This document shows, one piece after another, positions 55,299 to 64,000 of a DNA stretch of 64,000 bases (position 1 is its first letter; each line of letters opens with the position of its first letter). The notes beneath the pieces are model-generated. The model saw only the letters and a program-made list of their open reading frames with translations, was not told the origin of the DNA and searched no databases. The DNA lies in assembly GCA_022710935.1 (NCBI GenBank), contig JAKLFY010000002.1, forward strand, positions 1 through 64,000, in the 5' to 3' direction. This DNA comes from Verrucomicrobiota bacterium. Its GTDB lineage: Bacteria > Verrucomicrobiota > Verrucomicrobiia > Limisphaerales > J093. A program made the translations under genes and the position numbers.

Positions 55299-57107
55299 TC
55301 ATGCGGGCCGGAGCGGTGCGCGTTTCGCGGCCACCAACCCCTGCTTGCGGCGCAACAACTCGAGCCGCTGGGCATCGCTGAGCGCGCTGTCCGCGATCTG
55401 CCGGTTCACCTGCACGATCTCCCGGTCCAGGGCCGTGTCCCGCAACCGCCTCATCACGTCCTGCAAAAGCCTCTCCGGATCCGCCATTCCAAGGGTTTCA
55501 GACACCGCCTCGGTGATGAGCTGCCGACTCCGCGCATCCTCGAATTGGCCGAGAAAGACAGCCACTCCGCGCCACGTCCCGCCCGCCTCCGCCTCGAGAC
55601 GGCGGCTGATCAGGTCGCGCACCGCGGCGTGCTGCAACCAGTTCAAGTCCAGGCGATCGGCCGCCAGCGGGACCAAAGCGTCGTTGCCCAAAAGCAGCCG
55701 GAGCAGCCACAATTCCTGCGGAGCCGGACGCGCCGCCGCCGGCTCGGACGATGGCGACGCGTCGTTTGTCTCGCGTCGGGCGGGCAAGGGTCTGGGACCC
55801 TTCCGGAATTCGGCCCGCACCGCCTCGATGCTGACGCCAAGGCGCTGCGCGGTCTTTTGAGCATAGGTGTCGACGAGCACCGCGTTGCCGGTCTTGTGGA
55901 GGTTCTCGGCCATGCCGCGCACGATCGCCATGCGGCCGCGGTCCGTGGCCCCGTCATTGGTTCCCACCAGGCGGTCGAGCAGGTAATCGAAAAAACCCTG
56001 GGCGTTCTCGATCAGGTTCCGGAACGCCTCGGCCCCCCGATCTCTGATGAAGCTGTCCGGATCGTGAGGGGCGGGGATAGTGGCGACACGGATGGCCAGG
56101 CCTGACTGCAGCAAATCGTCCAACGCCCGCAACGCCGCGTTCTGCCCGGCAACGTCCGAATCGAAGCACAGCACGGCTTCGTCGACATACCGCTTGAGAA
56201 CGTGGCAGTGGTCGCCGGTCAGGGCCGTGCCCTGAGGCGCCACGACGTTTTGCACCCCGGCCATGTAGCAGGCCATCAGATCCAACTGCCCCTCGCAGAC
56301 GATGACCCGCCCGGCGTCCAGAATCGCCCGCTTCGATTTGTCGAGCCCAAAGAGCACCCGTCCCTTGGTGAAGATCGGCGTCTCGGGGGAGTTGACGTAC
56401 TTCGCCGTCTTCTCATCCCCGCTCAAGATGCGTCCGCTGAACGCAATCACCCGCCCCTGTTCGTCGCAAATCGGGAACATCAACCGCCCGCGGAACCGGT
56501 CGTAATGCCGTCCGAACGTCCCTCCCTCGCCCGGTTTGCGGGTGATCAGGCCCGCCTCCTCGACGATCGCCGGATCGTAACCCTTGCTCTTCGCCCAGTT
56601 GACGGTGTCATCCCAGGCGTCCGGAGCGTACCCGAGCCGGAAGAGCCGGACGGCCTCGGCCGTCACACGGCGCCGAATCAGGTAATCCCGCGCGACCTGG
56701 CCGGCGGCGTCGTTGTTGAGAACCGCCTGCCAGCGCTGGGTGATCTGCTCGTGCATCTCGAGCAGGGTGTCCTTGCGAAACCGCCTCTGGCGCTCGCCGG
56801 GCTCCTGCTCGAACTCGATCGGTATCCGCGCCCGCTCCGCCAGCCGGCGCACAGCCTCGATGAAGCTCAAACTCTCGTATTCGCGCACAAACGTGAATAC
56901 GTCCCCCCCCTTCTGGCAGCCGAAACAATGAAAGATCTGCCGCTGCGGGTTGACGTGAAAACTCGGCGTCTTCTCACGGTGAAACGGACAGAGAGCCACG
57001 AAATTCGCCCCGGCCCGCTTCAGCGGCAGATACCCGCCCACCACATCGACGATGTCGCTGGCGGCGCGGATCTGCTCGATCAACTGCGGCGAGATGAGAC
57101 CAGTCAT
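55299..57107 (-). CDS. dnaG: DNA primase DnaG
   Basis: 602 aa from ATG at 57107 (MTGLISPQLIEQIRAASD). Zinc site CPFHREKTPSF with CFGC, TOPRIM acidic residues in VIVCEGQLDLMA and CFDSDVAGQNAALRAL, and a C-terminal DnaB-interacting helical part. It makes RNA primers for replication. It starts 7 bp after the fur stop. Confidence 0.95.
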   Translation of the reverse strand: MTGLISPQLIEQIRAASDIVDVVGGYLPLKRAGANFVALCPFHREKTPSFHVNPQRQIFHCFGCQKGGDVFTFVREYESLSFIEAVRRLAERARIPIEFEQEPGERQRRFRKDTLLEMHEQITQRWQAVLNNDAAGQVARDYLIRRRVTAEAVRLFRLGYAPDAWDDTVNWAKSKGYDPAIVEEAGLITRKPGEGGTFGRHYDRFRGRLMFPICDEQGRVIAFSGRILSGDEKTAKYVNSPETPIFTKGRVLFGLDKSKRAILDAGRVIVCEGQLDLMACYMAGVQNVVAPQGTALTGDHCHVLKRYVDEAVLCFDSDVAGQNAALRALDDLLQSGLAIRVATIPAPHDPDSFIRDRGAEAFRNLIENAQGFFDYLLDRLVGTNDGATDRGRMAIVRGMAENLHKTGNAVLVDTYAQKTAQRLGVSIEAVRAEFRKGPRPLPARRETNDASPSSEPAAARPAPQELWLLRLLLGNDALVPLAADRLDLNWLQHAAVRDLISRRLEAEAGGTWRGVAVFLGQFEDARSRQLITEAVSETLGMADPERLLQDVMRRLRDTALDREIVQVNRQIADSALSDAQRLELLRRKQGLVAAKRAPLRPA

Positions 57108-57114
57108 GGACCTC

Positions 57115-57606
57115 TCAACCCGAGCGGGCGCGCCGCCGCCCTTTGTGCGCGCATGTGCCCCGAGCCTCGAACTCGACACACGCCCCGGTCAGGTGAAGCT
57201 TCTGACCGGTCACCGCAAACCCCAGTTTCCGGCCAATGTCCTCGGCCAGCCGGGCGATCTCCTCGCTCTCGAACTCGATGATCCGATCGCAGTTCTCGCA
57301 GATGAGATGGTTGTGATTCGGATGATCCGCGTAGTTGGGATCGAACACCTGGCGGTTCTTCCCCAGATCCAGCGCCCGCACCAGCCCGCTCCCGGTCAAC
57401 AAGGGCAGCGTCCGATACACCGTCGCCCGCGACACCGACCGATCCAACGCCCGCGCCCAAACCAGCAACTCATCGGCTGTAAAGTGCTGATGCGTCCCGA
57501 ACACCGCATCGAGAATCGCGCGGCGCTGGGCGGTGAGTCGAAGCCCGCGTTGGGCCAGGAACGCCACAAAACGCCCGATTGCACATGACTTCCCGGTGGC
57601 GGCCAT
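57115..57606 (-). CDS. Fur-family transcriptional regulator
   Basis: 163 aa: winged helix (GLRLTAQRRAILDAVFG, SRATVYRTLPLLTGSGL) then the metal-binding part (HPNHNHLICENCDRIIEF). One CxxC pair is visible. Fur, PerR and Zur share this layout; the subclass cannot be told. It lies 7 bp upstream of dnaG in the same orientation. Upstream is a 193-bp spacer to the Cas4-Cas1 gene that probably holds promoters for both. Confidence 0.9.
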   Translation of the reverse strand: MAATGKSCAIGRFVAFLAQRGLRLTAQRRAILDAVFGTHQHFTADELLVWARALDRSVSRATVYRTLPLLTGSGLVRALDLGKNRQVFDPNYADHPNHNHLICENCDRIIEFESEEIARLAEDIGRKLGFAVTGQKLHLTGACVEFEARGTCAHKGRRRARSG

Positions 57607-57799
57607 GTCCGCACTATAAAGAGAGGCAATCCCAAGTCAACGCGCCGCGTCGCCAAACCGACAGGTCTCTTGACTCATTTGCCACGGATTTCATCCGGGG
57701 AGTAAATCTGATCCGGTAATTTGGCGCGCTTCGTGAGGAACCGTATGCACAGCAACTTTTTTCGTGAGATCTTCGCGGCAGTCGAATAATCTCCCAATC

Positions 57800-59296
57800 A
57801 TGCCCCAACGGCAAAGCGAACCGCCCGCCGGGAAATCGGTTTGGGACAATCGAAGCGGCGCGCGCAATCGAGGCGCATCATGCGCCCCTGGGAATCAGCC
57901 GACGCAATCCATGTCCGAGGCAGCGCCACCAGGCCCGCCTGCCGCCCGTGACGCAGCCGACACCGCGCGGGAACGCCTGCCAGCCCTGCCCACGCCCGAG
58001 GAAATCCGGGAGCGGGTGGTCGAAGTCATGCGGCAGGTTTATCCGCCAGCCCGAGCGAGTGGGAGCGCCGCGGCCAATCGGACGGTACAAGAGCCGGCGG
58101 GCACCGACGCCAACGCTTCGCCCCCGACTCGCCACTCCGCGCGATCGGACGCGAGGACGCCGGCCGACGTGATCCCCGCCCGCATGCTCAACGGGTTCGT
58201 CTATTGTCCGCGGCTGTTCTACTACAAGTTTGTCGAAGGCGTGTTCGTCGAGAGTGCGGACACCCTGCGCGGCAAGGGACTGCATCGGCGGGTGGACAAA
58301 GGCAACGGCGCCCTGCCGCCGGCGGCGACTGGCGCGTCCAAGGACGAACGCTCAACGTCCAACGTCCAACGCTCAACATGCAAAGGCCAAGGCGCGGAAA
58401 GCGCGGCACCGGCGACCGCGACCGCCGACACCGGCGAACCATCAACCATCAACCACGAACCATCAACCGACGACGTCATTCATTCCCGCTCGGTGCAGAT
58501 GGGCTCGGCCCGCCTGGGCGCCACGGCGAAGATGGACCTGATCGAGGCCCGCACGGGAGGTGACGACCTCTTCCGCGCGCTCGAAGTCTGCCCGGTGGAC
58601 TACAAGGCGGGAGCGCCCAGGGAAGGTGCCGATGGCAACGAGCTGTGGGATGCCGACAAGATGCAGCTTGGGGTGCAAGCGCTGATCCTCCGCGACAACG
58701 GCTACACCTGTTCCGAGGGAGTTACGTACTTCTCGATGGGCGGCTGGTTCTACGGCATCACCCGCGGGCACGAGTTGAAGAACGTCTTCCTGCGCATCGA
58801 GCAGTTCCGTCGGGTCCGCGACGACGCCTTCGCGCTCGAACTGAGCCGCCAGTTCGTCCACGGCAAGATCCGCAATCACCGCACGATGCTCATGCGGAAT
58901 CACCTCGAACCGCCTCCCAGCGTGGTCACCCAACTCAAGCACCTCGCGGACAAAGCGCTGACGGCCACCAGCCGCGAGGAACTCCTCGGCCTCGAAGGCG
59001 CCGCCGCCGCCGCCTACTTCGCCGAGTTCAACGGGATGCTCAAGGTCGCCGATGAACTGGCCGACGCGCGTGATCCCTGGGATGGTCAGTTGAGATTTAA
59101 CTTCGAGCACCGGAACCGGCGTCCGCCGACCGATCCCGTCAACGCGCTGCTGTCGCTCGGTTACAGCCTACCGGTTCCGCAAGGCCCTGCACCTCCAGCC
59201 TGGAGACGAGGTTTCTTTGCCATCGAGGGCGAGAAACTCGTTTTGCAACCCGGCCAACCGGCACGCGCCGGACTGTTGCCCTGCAAGTTGAGTTGA
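57800..59296 (+). pseudogene. Degenerate Cas4-Cas1 fusion, single open frame
   Basis: 498 aa from ATG at 57800; starts at 57764 (GTG) and 57911 are possible. The Cas4 half shows IPARMLNGFVYCPRLFYYKF (Cys136), ATAKMDLIEA (Asp246) and VCPVDYKAG (Asp267, Lys269). Four things are wrong compared with typical fusions: an odd Pro/Ala-rich 120-residue N-terminus; a repeat-derived insert at 182-223; a direct jump at about residue 311 from Cas4 (CSEGVTYF) to mid-Cas1 (SMGGWFYGIT), which removes the Cas4 C-terminal Fe-S cysteines and the Cas1 N-terminal domain; and loss of Cas1 after NRRPPTDPVNALLSLGYS, so catalytic Glu399 is kept but the His and Asp ligands are missing. No array or other cas gene is present. 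Unlikely to support spacer acquisition; other activity is unknown. Confidence 0.85.
58344..58468. repeat. Low-complexity repeats inside the Cas4-Cas1 gene
   Basis: Two blocks: 58344-58378 repeats variants of CAACGTCCAACG, and 58434-58468 repeats variants of AACCATCAACCA. They flank a GC-rich linker and encode DERSTSNVQRSTCKGQ and GEPSTINHEPSTDD. Neither block resembles Cas4; both look like dispersed simple repeats that entered the gene in frame. Confidence 0.7.
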
Positions 59297-59337
59297 CGGA
59301 GTTGACAGAAGCCTTCAGTGACGACTAGAAGGAGCAC

Positions 59338-61152
59338 ATGCGAGCGACGGCCCGACTCAACCGCACCTCGACTCTGACCGCGCGTCGGAAGGGAGGGGAT
59401 TCCGCCTTGGCGCTTGCGACGGATGAGGCGCGAAGGAAGGCTAACGGCATTCACTACACTCCTCCCTTGCTGGCGGCATACTTGGCCGAGCAAGTCATGA
59501 AGGGCCTGATAGCGGGCAGGACGCCAATCGGTGAGATTGCGGTCCTCGATCCGGCTTGCGGCGAAGGAGAATTGCTCAAGGCCATTGTCGATGCCGCTCC
59601 GCACACATGGAGAGCACGTCTTCGCCTGACGGGTTTTGACATGGATGAAAACGCTTTGGCGCGCACCCGCAGCCTGCTCGAAGATTCTGGCGTCGCCTCT
59701 GTTGACCTGCACGCGGAAGACTTTCTGTCGCATGTGGACCGCATCGAGGGTGCGTCACAAATGGACTTCCTGCGGCCGCCCGTACGGCGCGAGCAGATTC
59801 TGTTTGATGCGGCCATCTCCAATCCCCCGTACGTTCGCACTCAGATTCTGGGTTCAGTTTCGGCCCGCGAACTTGCGGCGCGGTTCGACCTGACCGGGCG
59901 TGTGGACCTGTATCACGCCTTCGTCAAGGCGATGACGTTGCTCCTTCGGGAGGGTGGAATCCTTGGCCTTCTCACATCCAACCGATTTCTCACGGTCCAG
60001 TCGGGTTACTCGATGCGGGACTGGCTCGCCAGCCAATTCAGACTTCGTCGTTTGGTTGACCTCGGCGACACCAAGCTCTTCGATGCGGCGGTATTGCCGG
60101 CGATCGTCGTCGCTGAACGCACGAGCAGTGCTGGCCCGCAGAATTGCGAGTTCATCCGTGTTTACGAGTCACCGCAATCCGGTGCTCCGGACGGCAGGGA
60201 GGAACTCTCGATTCTCGATGTCCTCGATGGGACGTATTCGGGGCTCGTTCAGGCTGGAGGAACGCGTTTTCGGGTTGAGACAGGGAAGCTGCGAATTGCG
60301 GCAGACAGCAGAACGCCGTGGGCCATGCACAGTCGCGGGGTAGATGCGTGGCTGGCGCAGGTGAAAGCCAATTCAGCGTGTGTGTTCGCTGATGTGGCAA
60401 GAATCTGCGTCGGCATCAAGACCACCGCGGATTCCGTCTTTGTCCGTGATGACTGGGAGTCGTTGCCGAGTTCCCAACGCCCCGAGCCCGAACTACTCCG
60501 GCCACTGGTCACGCATCACCTCGCCACGCGCTGGCATTTGCCAGAGAACACCGTCCGCGCCAGGCAGGTGCTTTACCCCTACGTCCGCAATGCCACCGAG
60601 CGCCAACCGGTTGACTTGGCAGACTATCCCTGCGCCCGCGCCTATCTGCTCAAGCACCGGGAACGCCTGGAAAGCAGAAGTTACGTCACGGGGGCAGGTC
60701 GGCGGTGGTATGAGGTCTGGGTCCCACACCGGCCCAGCGATTGGACTCACCCCAAACTCGCATTCCCCGACATCAGTGAATCAAACAAGTTCTTCCTTGC
60801 TGACCCGGGCTGGATCGTGAACGGAGATTGCTACTGGACCAAACTCCTGCCGGGCAAGGACTGGTCGTGGCTCATGCTCATGCTCGCCGTGGCGAATTCC
60901 TCGTTCGCGCTCACATTTTACGACACAGTTTTCCACAACAAGCTTTACTCGGGTCGCCGGCGGTTCATGAGCCAATACGTGAGCCGCTTCCCCTTGCCGA
61001 AGATGACCCGCGCGCAGGGTGTCGTCGATTTCATGCCTTCGGTCCTTGCGGCAGCAAGGCGCGAGAACTCGTTGGAATTGGCGAGGCTTGAGCGAGATCT
61101 CGATGCGCTGGTGTGGGAAGCATTTGGACTATCCAAAGAAGTCGCGCGGTAG
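59338..61152 (+). CDS. Type II N6-adenine DNA methyltransferase
   Basis: 604 aa, preceded by a strong AAGGAG. N-terminal GIHYTPPLLAAYLAEQ, SAM-binding DPACGEG (71-77), catalytic NPPY (162-165). The C-terminal half is a target-recognition region (VHGR-free, FHNKLYSGRRRFMSQYVS). Lower GC than its neighbours suggests acquisition by transfer. It is convergent with, and overlaps by 24 bases, the endonuclease gene. Protects DNA at the site cut by the partner; the recognition sequence is not predictable. Confidence 0.9.
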   Translation: MRATARLNRTSTLTARRKGGDSALALATDEARRKANGIHYTPPLLAAYLAEQVMKGLIAGRTPIGEIAVLDPACGEGELLKAIVDAAPHTWRARLRLTGFDMDENALARTRSLLEDSGVASVDLHAEDFLSHVDRIEGASQMDFLRPPVRREQILFDAAISNPPYVRTQILGSVSARELAARFDLTGRVDLYHAFVKAMTLLLREGGILGLLTSNRFLTVQSGYSMRDWLASQFRLRRLVDLGDTKLFDAAVLPAIVVAERTSSAGPQNCEFIRVYESPQSGAPDGREELSILDVLDGTYSGLVQAGGTRFRVETGKLRIAADSRTPWAMHSRGVDAWLAQVKANSACVFADVARICVGIKTTADSVFVRDDWESLPSSQRPEPELLRPLVTHHLATRWHLPENTVRARQVLYPYVRNATERQPVDLADYPCARAYLLKHRERLESRSYVTGAGRRWYEVWVPHRPSDWTHPKLAFPDISESNKFFLADPGWIVNGDCYWTKLLPGKDWSWLMLMLAVANSSFALTFYDTVFHNKLYSGRRRFMSQYVSRFPLPKMTRAQGVVDFMPSVLAAARRENSLELARLERDLDALVWEAFGLSKEVAR

Positions 61153-62172
61153 CGGAATCTGGAGCTTCGCATTGACCACCTTGCCCTCAAACCGCTGGAA
61201 GAACGAGAAGAAGTCAGCACCGCGAGCCAACACCAGGTGTTCGATTTCCACTTCGTCTCCAACGGACCTTCCGTAGAACACTGCGTAACGAATGTCGCAA
61301 TGCCGCACCCGCGAAAACCACTCCAGCGGTGTCGCGTCATCCGGCGACACCAAACCCAGGTCGATTGTCGTGGCTGTTTGCAGTTTCACTTCCGTCAACT
61401 GTTCCAGCACGTCCGGGAAACTGCCGCTGTCTGCGGATTCCGCCATGCCAAGCGTCGCGCACACCGCCCGGTGCAACGCGGCTCCCCGGTTGCGCTCTTG
61501 GTCAAGACCGGGATCTGACAGTCGCGTGCCCACCAGCCTCAGCAACTGCCTGTAAAGGGCTTCAGCAGGAAGGAACACGTTGAAGTCCACCTCAGAGTGT
61601 CGATTGGTGCGCCGGGGCAACTTCAATTTGCGATTGGGCAACGCCGCAATTGCGTCTTGAACGGAATACGCATCCGATCGTGAAACCAACACCGATTCCG
61701 TGATCGGAGCGCGGCTCTTGGCTTGGTACTTCCGTGTCAGCGTTCCCGTGGTGTCCAGCTTCGCCAACATTTCACCCGTTACGACTCGGACGCCCACGAC
61801 CTTCGAGACCTCATCCAGCCGGATGATGACATACCGCCGTGTCGGCACGACTTCCTCATTCCAGATTTGCAGGTTGTTGGACTTCTGAACGTAAGTGTCA
61901 AAGTCCTGTCCGGGAAATCGCGGTTTGGACTTCCGGAAGGACTGTGGGACTGGATACCCAAGAATCTCGCAGATCCTGGATTTCAAGACCTTGGAGCGCG
62001 TGCGCAGCGGGTAGTTCAAGTCCAGTCCGGCCAACCCAACGCGCAGAACCGCTTCCAAGTCGCCGCCCGCGAGGAAGAAATCAGGCGTGTCATGCAGTGC
62101 ATCGTAGATGCTCTTGCCAGACCTGGCGATGCAACCGCTACTACCGACGACGGACGAGCAATCTGGCATCAC
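61129..62172 (-). CDS. Probable type II restriction endonuclease
   Basis: 347 aa. A PD-(D/E)xK-type site is plausible at FPDVLEQLTEVKLQ (Pro253-Asp254, Glu261, Lys263). The rest is not a family I recognise, but the place between a methyltransferase and a C protein, 3 bp after the C-protein stop, makes an endonuclease very likely. It is co-transcribed with the C gene and its end overlaps the methyltransferase end. Confidence 0.8.
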   Translation of the reverse strand: MMPDCSSVVGSSGCIARSGKSIYDALHDTPDFFLAGGDLEAVLRVGLAGLDLNYPLRTRSKVLKSRICEILGYPVPQSFRKSKPRFPGQDFDTYVQKSNNLQIWNEEVVPTRRYVIIRLDEVSKVVGVRVVTGEMLAKLDTTGTLTRKYQAKSRAPITESVLVSRSDAYSVQDAIAALPNRKLKLPRRTNRHSEVDFNVFLPAEALYRQLLRLVGTRLSDPGLDQERNRGAALHRAVCATLGMAESADSGSFPDVLEQLTEVKLQTATTIDLGLVSPDDATPLEWFSRVRHCDIRYAVFYGRSVGDEVEIEHLVLARGADFFSFFQRFEGKVVNAKLQIPLPRDFFG

Positions 62173-62175
62173 GTG

Positions 62176-62394
62176 TCACTCCTTGGTCAGCAAGGCCACG
62201 GGTGAGACACCAAAAGCAGATGCGATGGTATCGAGCGTGGCGAGAGTGATGTTCCGCTCACCGCGTTCCACGGCACCGATGTATGTCCGGTGCAAGTCGC
62301 ATTCTTCAGCGCAGACCTCCTGCGACCATTTCCTCTGGAGCCTGAGCCGCTTCACATTTGCGGCCACAATGCTGGCAGAATTCTGACGTGGCAT
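62176..62394 (-). CDS. Restriction-modification controller (C) protein, XRE family
   Basis: 72 aa with a helix-turn-helix (WSQEVCAEECDLHRTYIGAV), typical of C proteins, which first allow methyltransferase to accumulate and then switch on the endonuclease. The gene lies directly upstream of the endonuclease gene. A C-box-like operator is found at 62417-62441. Confidence 0.88.
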   Translation of the reverse strand: MPRQNSASIVAANVKRLRLQRKWSQEVCAEECDLHRTYIGAVERGERNITLATLDTIASAFGVSPVALLTKE

Positions 62395-62416
62395 GTCGGC
62401 TTTATGCCGGAATGAT

Positions 62417-62441
62417 GACTTTATAGCTACAGACTAGAAGT
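62417..62441 (-). promoter_or_regulatory. C-box-like operator upstream of the C gene
   Basis: GACTTTATAGC and GACTAGAAGT form an imperfect inverted repeat 23 to 47 bases upstream of the C-protein start. The arms resemble the ACTTATAGTC/GACTATAAGT halves of known C-boxes, with mismatches. AT content is higher than around it. Assignment is by similarity and position. Confidence 0.5.
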
Positions 62442-62758
62442 AGCAGAGACAGGCCGTAGAGAAACCCCGCAGAGTCAGCAACGGACGGTAGGAAATGTGG
62501 TGGAACGCGGCGGTGTTCACCGCCAAGGCGGGCGGCAAGTGCGGGCTGTTCATTCACGAACTCGCGAAGGGGCGGATGCCAACTTGATCCCTTTTCTTGC
62601 CGAATCAACGATCCAGCGGCGTGACACCGTGCCACTGCGAGGGGTGCGTCCTGGCCCACGGGACCCCTTTCCGGTGATTGGTCTCGTTCGGCACGTCAGC
62701 GCGGCCCCGTTGAAACCATCGCTTCCAGATGCGATCGGAGCCTTGGCCCACGGCCTCT

Positions 62759-62778
62759 CCGCGCTCACGTGAGCGCGG
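62759..62778. terminator. Perfect 20-bp palindrome in gene-free stretch before the GH-like gene end
   Basis: CCGCGCTCACGTGAGCGCGG reads the same on both strands and ends 11 bp after the stop of the minus-strand GH-like gene. As RNA its arms would leave only a tight turn. There is no T-run, so it may be a repeat or protein site instead of a terminator. The rest of 62395-62789 holds the C-box and otherwise nothing I can recognise, including no Cas1 or Cas2 remnant. Confidence 0.3.
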
Positions 62779-62789
62779 CGACCGACACC

Positions 62790-64000
62790 CTATCGGGGCC
62801 AGACGCTGACGACATCGTTGGCGCGGGAGGAGGGGGTGATTTTCAGACGTTCCAGGCGGCCCTGGCGATAGACGCCTTCGACGGTGGTCTGGAACGGGGC
62901 GTGGAGTTTGAAGGCGACATCCCAGTCCTCGGGCCAGGCCGGCAAGAGCAGAATGCGCCGTCCTTCGCATTGGAGCAGCATGGTCTGGAGCGCCATCAGC
63001 CCGTTCGCCCCGTGATCCTGGTCGGGAATCCAGTCGAAGTTGGGTCCCCAGAAGGCGGGAAAGCGGCTGCCGTCATGTTTGGTGGCGAGGCGATTGACGA
63101 GCATCCGCCGCGCTTCCCCGGTCAAGCCCAGGTACGCCGCCTGGGTCTCGTCCTGCTGCCACCCGCGGTTGCCCTTGAACAGGCGGGCGGCGAAGGTGCG
63201 CCGGGCCACTTCGAGTTCGGGCTTGCCCAATCCGAACGCGCGGAATGGGAAGATGGCGTAAAGCTCGGGATTCTCCATGTTCGACCGCACGGCGAACGTC
63301 TGGGCCGGCGCGATCAGGTCCTGATCGTCAAGCTGCCGTCGGGGAATGGGCGGCAGCGCGGCCCGGAGCGATTGCCAGGCGGTGCGGCGGGACGTTCCCA
63401 CGACCTCGGAGGGGAGGCTCAGCAGCCGATCAAGCGTCACGTGCAGACCGGCGATCTCGGGTGTCGGGTTTTCGCATTCCCACCATGTCTCCAGGGCCTG
63501 GGAGGGCTTGAGCCACAGGCGGCCACCCGCATCGCGCGGATAATGGCGGTCGTAAAATCCAATCACGGCCTCGGCGTGATCGAGCAGCGTGTGGCGCAGG
63601 AACTCGTCATCCCCCGTGAACGCGTGGTAATCGAGCATCAGGGCGAGCAGTTCCAACCCGCTGGACCAGTGGTAACGGATGTAGCGGTTCTCGGTGACGC
63701 CGAGCGGCAGGTCGGCGCGATTCCAGCCGTAGCCCATGCCCCCGTTGTGATAGACGCCCCAGAAGTGCATCGTCTCCGGAAAGAAAGCGCCGTCGTGCTG
63801 GTGATAGACCCGTGTGCGCGCGCGGGCCAGCGGGAGGGCGTCCCGGTACATCCTGAAGAGCGGTTGCAGCAGATCGAAGTCGCCGCTGGCCAGCATGGGC
63901 CAGTAGAGGAGGCGGGTATTCTGGAACCAGTAACATCCACCCCACTGACGGTAGTCGGGGTCGAACTGGCCCGGCACCTCGACGGTGAAGAGCGAGCCGT
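62790..64000 (-). CDS. Glycoside-hydrolase-like protein, N-terminus cut by window edge
   Basis: At least 403 aa; the frame is open to the right edge. The visible part has an (alpha/alpha)6-barrel look: DPDYRQWGGCYWFQNTRLLY, MLASGDFDLL, WGVYHNGGMGYGWNRADLPL, TWWECENPTPEIAGLH, and near the end NFDWIPDQDHGANGLMALQT and LLLPAWPEDWDVAFKLHAPF, followed by a beta sandwich. This resembles GH95-like and related families that act on fucosylated or other plant and algal glycans. Catalytic residues cannot be assigned with confidence. Confidence 0.75.
   Translation of the reverse strand, partial: GSLFTVEVPGQFDPDYRQWGGCYWFQNTRLLYWPMLASGDFDLLQPLFRMYRDALPLARARTRVYHQHDGAFFPETMHFWGVYHNGGMGYGWNRADLPLGVTENRYIRYHWSSGLELLALMLDYHAFTGDDEFLRHTLLDHAEAVIGFYDRHYPRDAGGRLWLKPSQALETWWECENPTPEIAGLHVTLDRLLSLPSEVVGTSRRTAWQSLRAALPPIPRRQLDDQDLIAPAQTFAVRSNMENPELYAIFPFRAFGLGKPELEVARRTFAARLFKGNRGWQQDETQAAYLGLTGEARRMLVNRLATKHDGSRFPAFWGPNFDWIPDQDHGANGLMALQTMLLQCEGRRILLLPAWPEDWDVAFKLHAPFQTTVEGVYRQGRLERLKITPSSRANDVVSVWPR

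Noticed and set aside
62402-62768. Search for a Cas1 C-terminal piece or cas2 downstream of the restriction system
   Set aside because: No frame in this stretch shows the missing Cas1 His/Asp motifs or a Cas2 ferredoxin-like fold pattern.

Overview
The window is a GC-rich chromosomal segment, most likely from an anaerobic or facultatively anaerobic member of the Verrucomicrobiota or a close PVC relative. The taxonomic clues are a PEP-CTERM exosortase substrate, a type II pseudopilin-like protein with a C-terminal H-X9-DG motif, large Gly-rich parallel-beta secreted proteins, a sensor kinase with ligand-binding propellers, and many short GC-rich palindromic repeats between genes and even inside genes. 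The assignment rests on protein style, since there is no rRNA in the window.

Layout. 1-15 kb (minus strand): a propeller sensor histidine kinase cut by the left edge, then a giant (about 3575 aa) secreted protein with seven Gly-rich repeats, a parallel beta-helix, CARDB-like modules and a caspase-like domain. 15-19 kb: repeat-rich spacers around a TlpA-like thioredoxin and a double-SIS MurQ/GCKR-like protein. 19.6-24.4 kb (plus): hoxFUYH, a group 3d NAD-coupled [NiFe] hydrogenase. 24.4-30 kb (minus): a secreted propeller protein, an NlpC/P60 lipoprotein, and an ECF-sigma operon that includes the pseudopilin-like protein. 30-34.5 kb (minus): mnmE, a small basic protein with a terminator, prmA, rph, and a broken four-helix-bundle gene. 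34.5-46.7 kb (plus): a truncated-SUMT/HemD fusion, then mreBCD-mrdA-rodA-rng, thyA, a dicarboxylate-type symporter and an L,D-transpeptidase. 46.2-53.6 kb (minus): hdrCBA-mvhDGA plus a hydrogenase maturation protease, a complete set for a flavin-based electron-bifurcating hydrogenase/heterodisulfide-reductase-like complex. 54-57.6 kb: a PEP-CTERM protein, then fur-dnaG. 57.8-62.4 kb: a degenerate Cas4-Cas1 fusion next to a type II restriction-modification system with a controller protein. 62.8-64 kb: a glycoside-hydrolase-like protein cut by the right edge.

How it fits together. Two different [NiFe] hydrogenases lie 22 kb apart. Hox would couple H2 to NAD(H). Hdr-Mvh would split electrons from H2 between ferredoxin and a disulfide-like acceptor that cannot be named from the sequence. 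This suggests an H2-cycling fermentative lifestyle. The mre-rod-rng-thyA run is a standard cell-shape and housekeeping block.

The most unusual signals are the Cas4-Cas1 gene that keeps one reading frame despite an internal deletion, a repeat insertion and loss of its C-terminus; dispersed palindromic repeats that have become coding sequence in that gene and in the sensor kinase; the giant caspase-domain protein; and a SUMT-HemD fusion that has lost half of its methyltransferase. No CRISPR array, rRNA or tRNA gene was seen.
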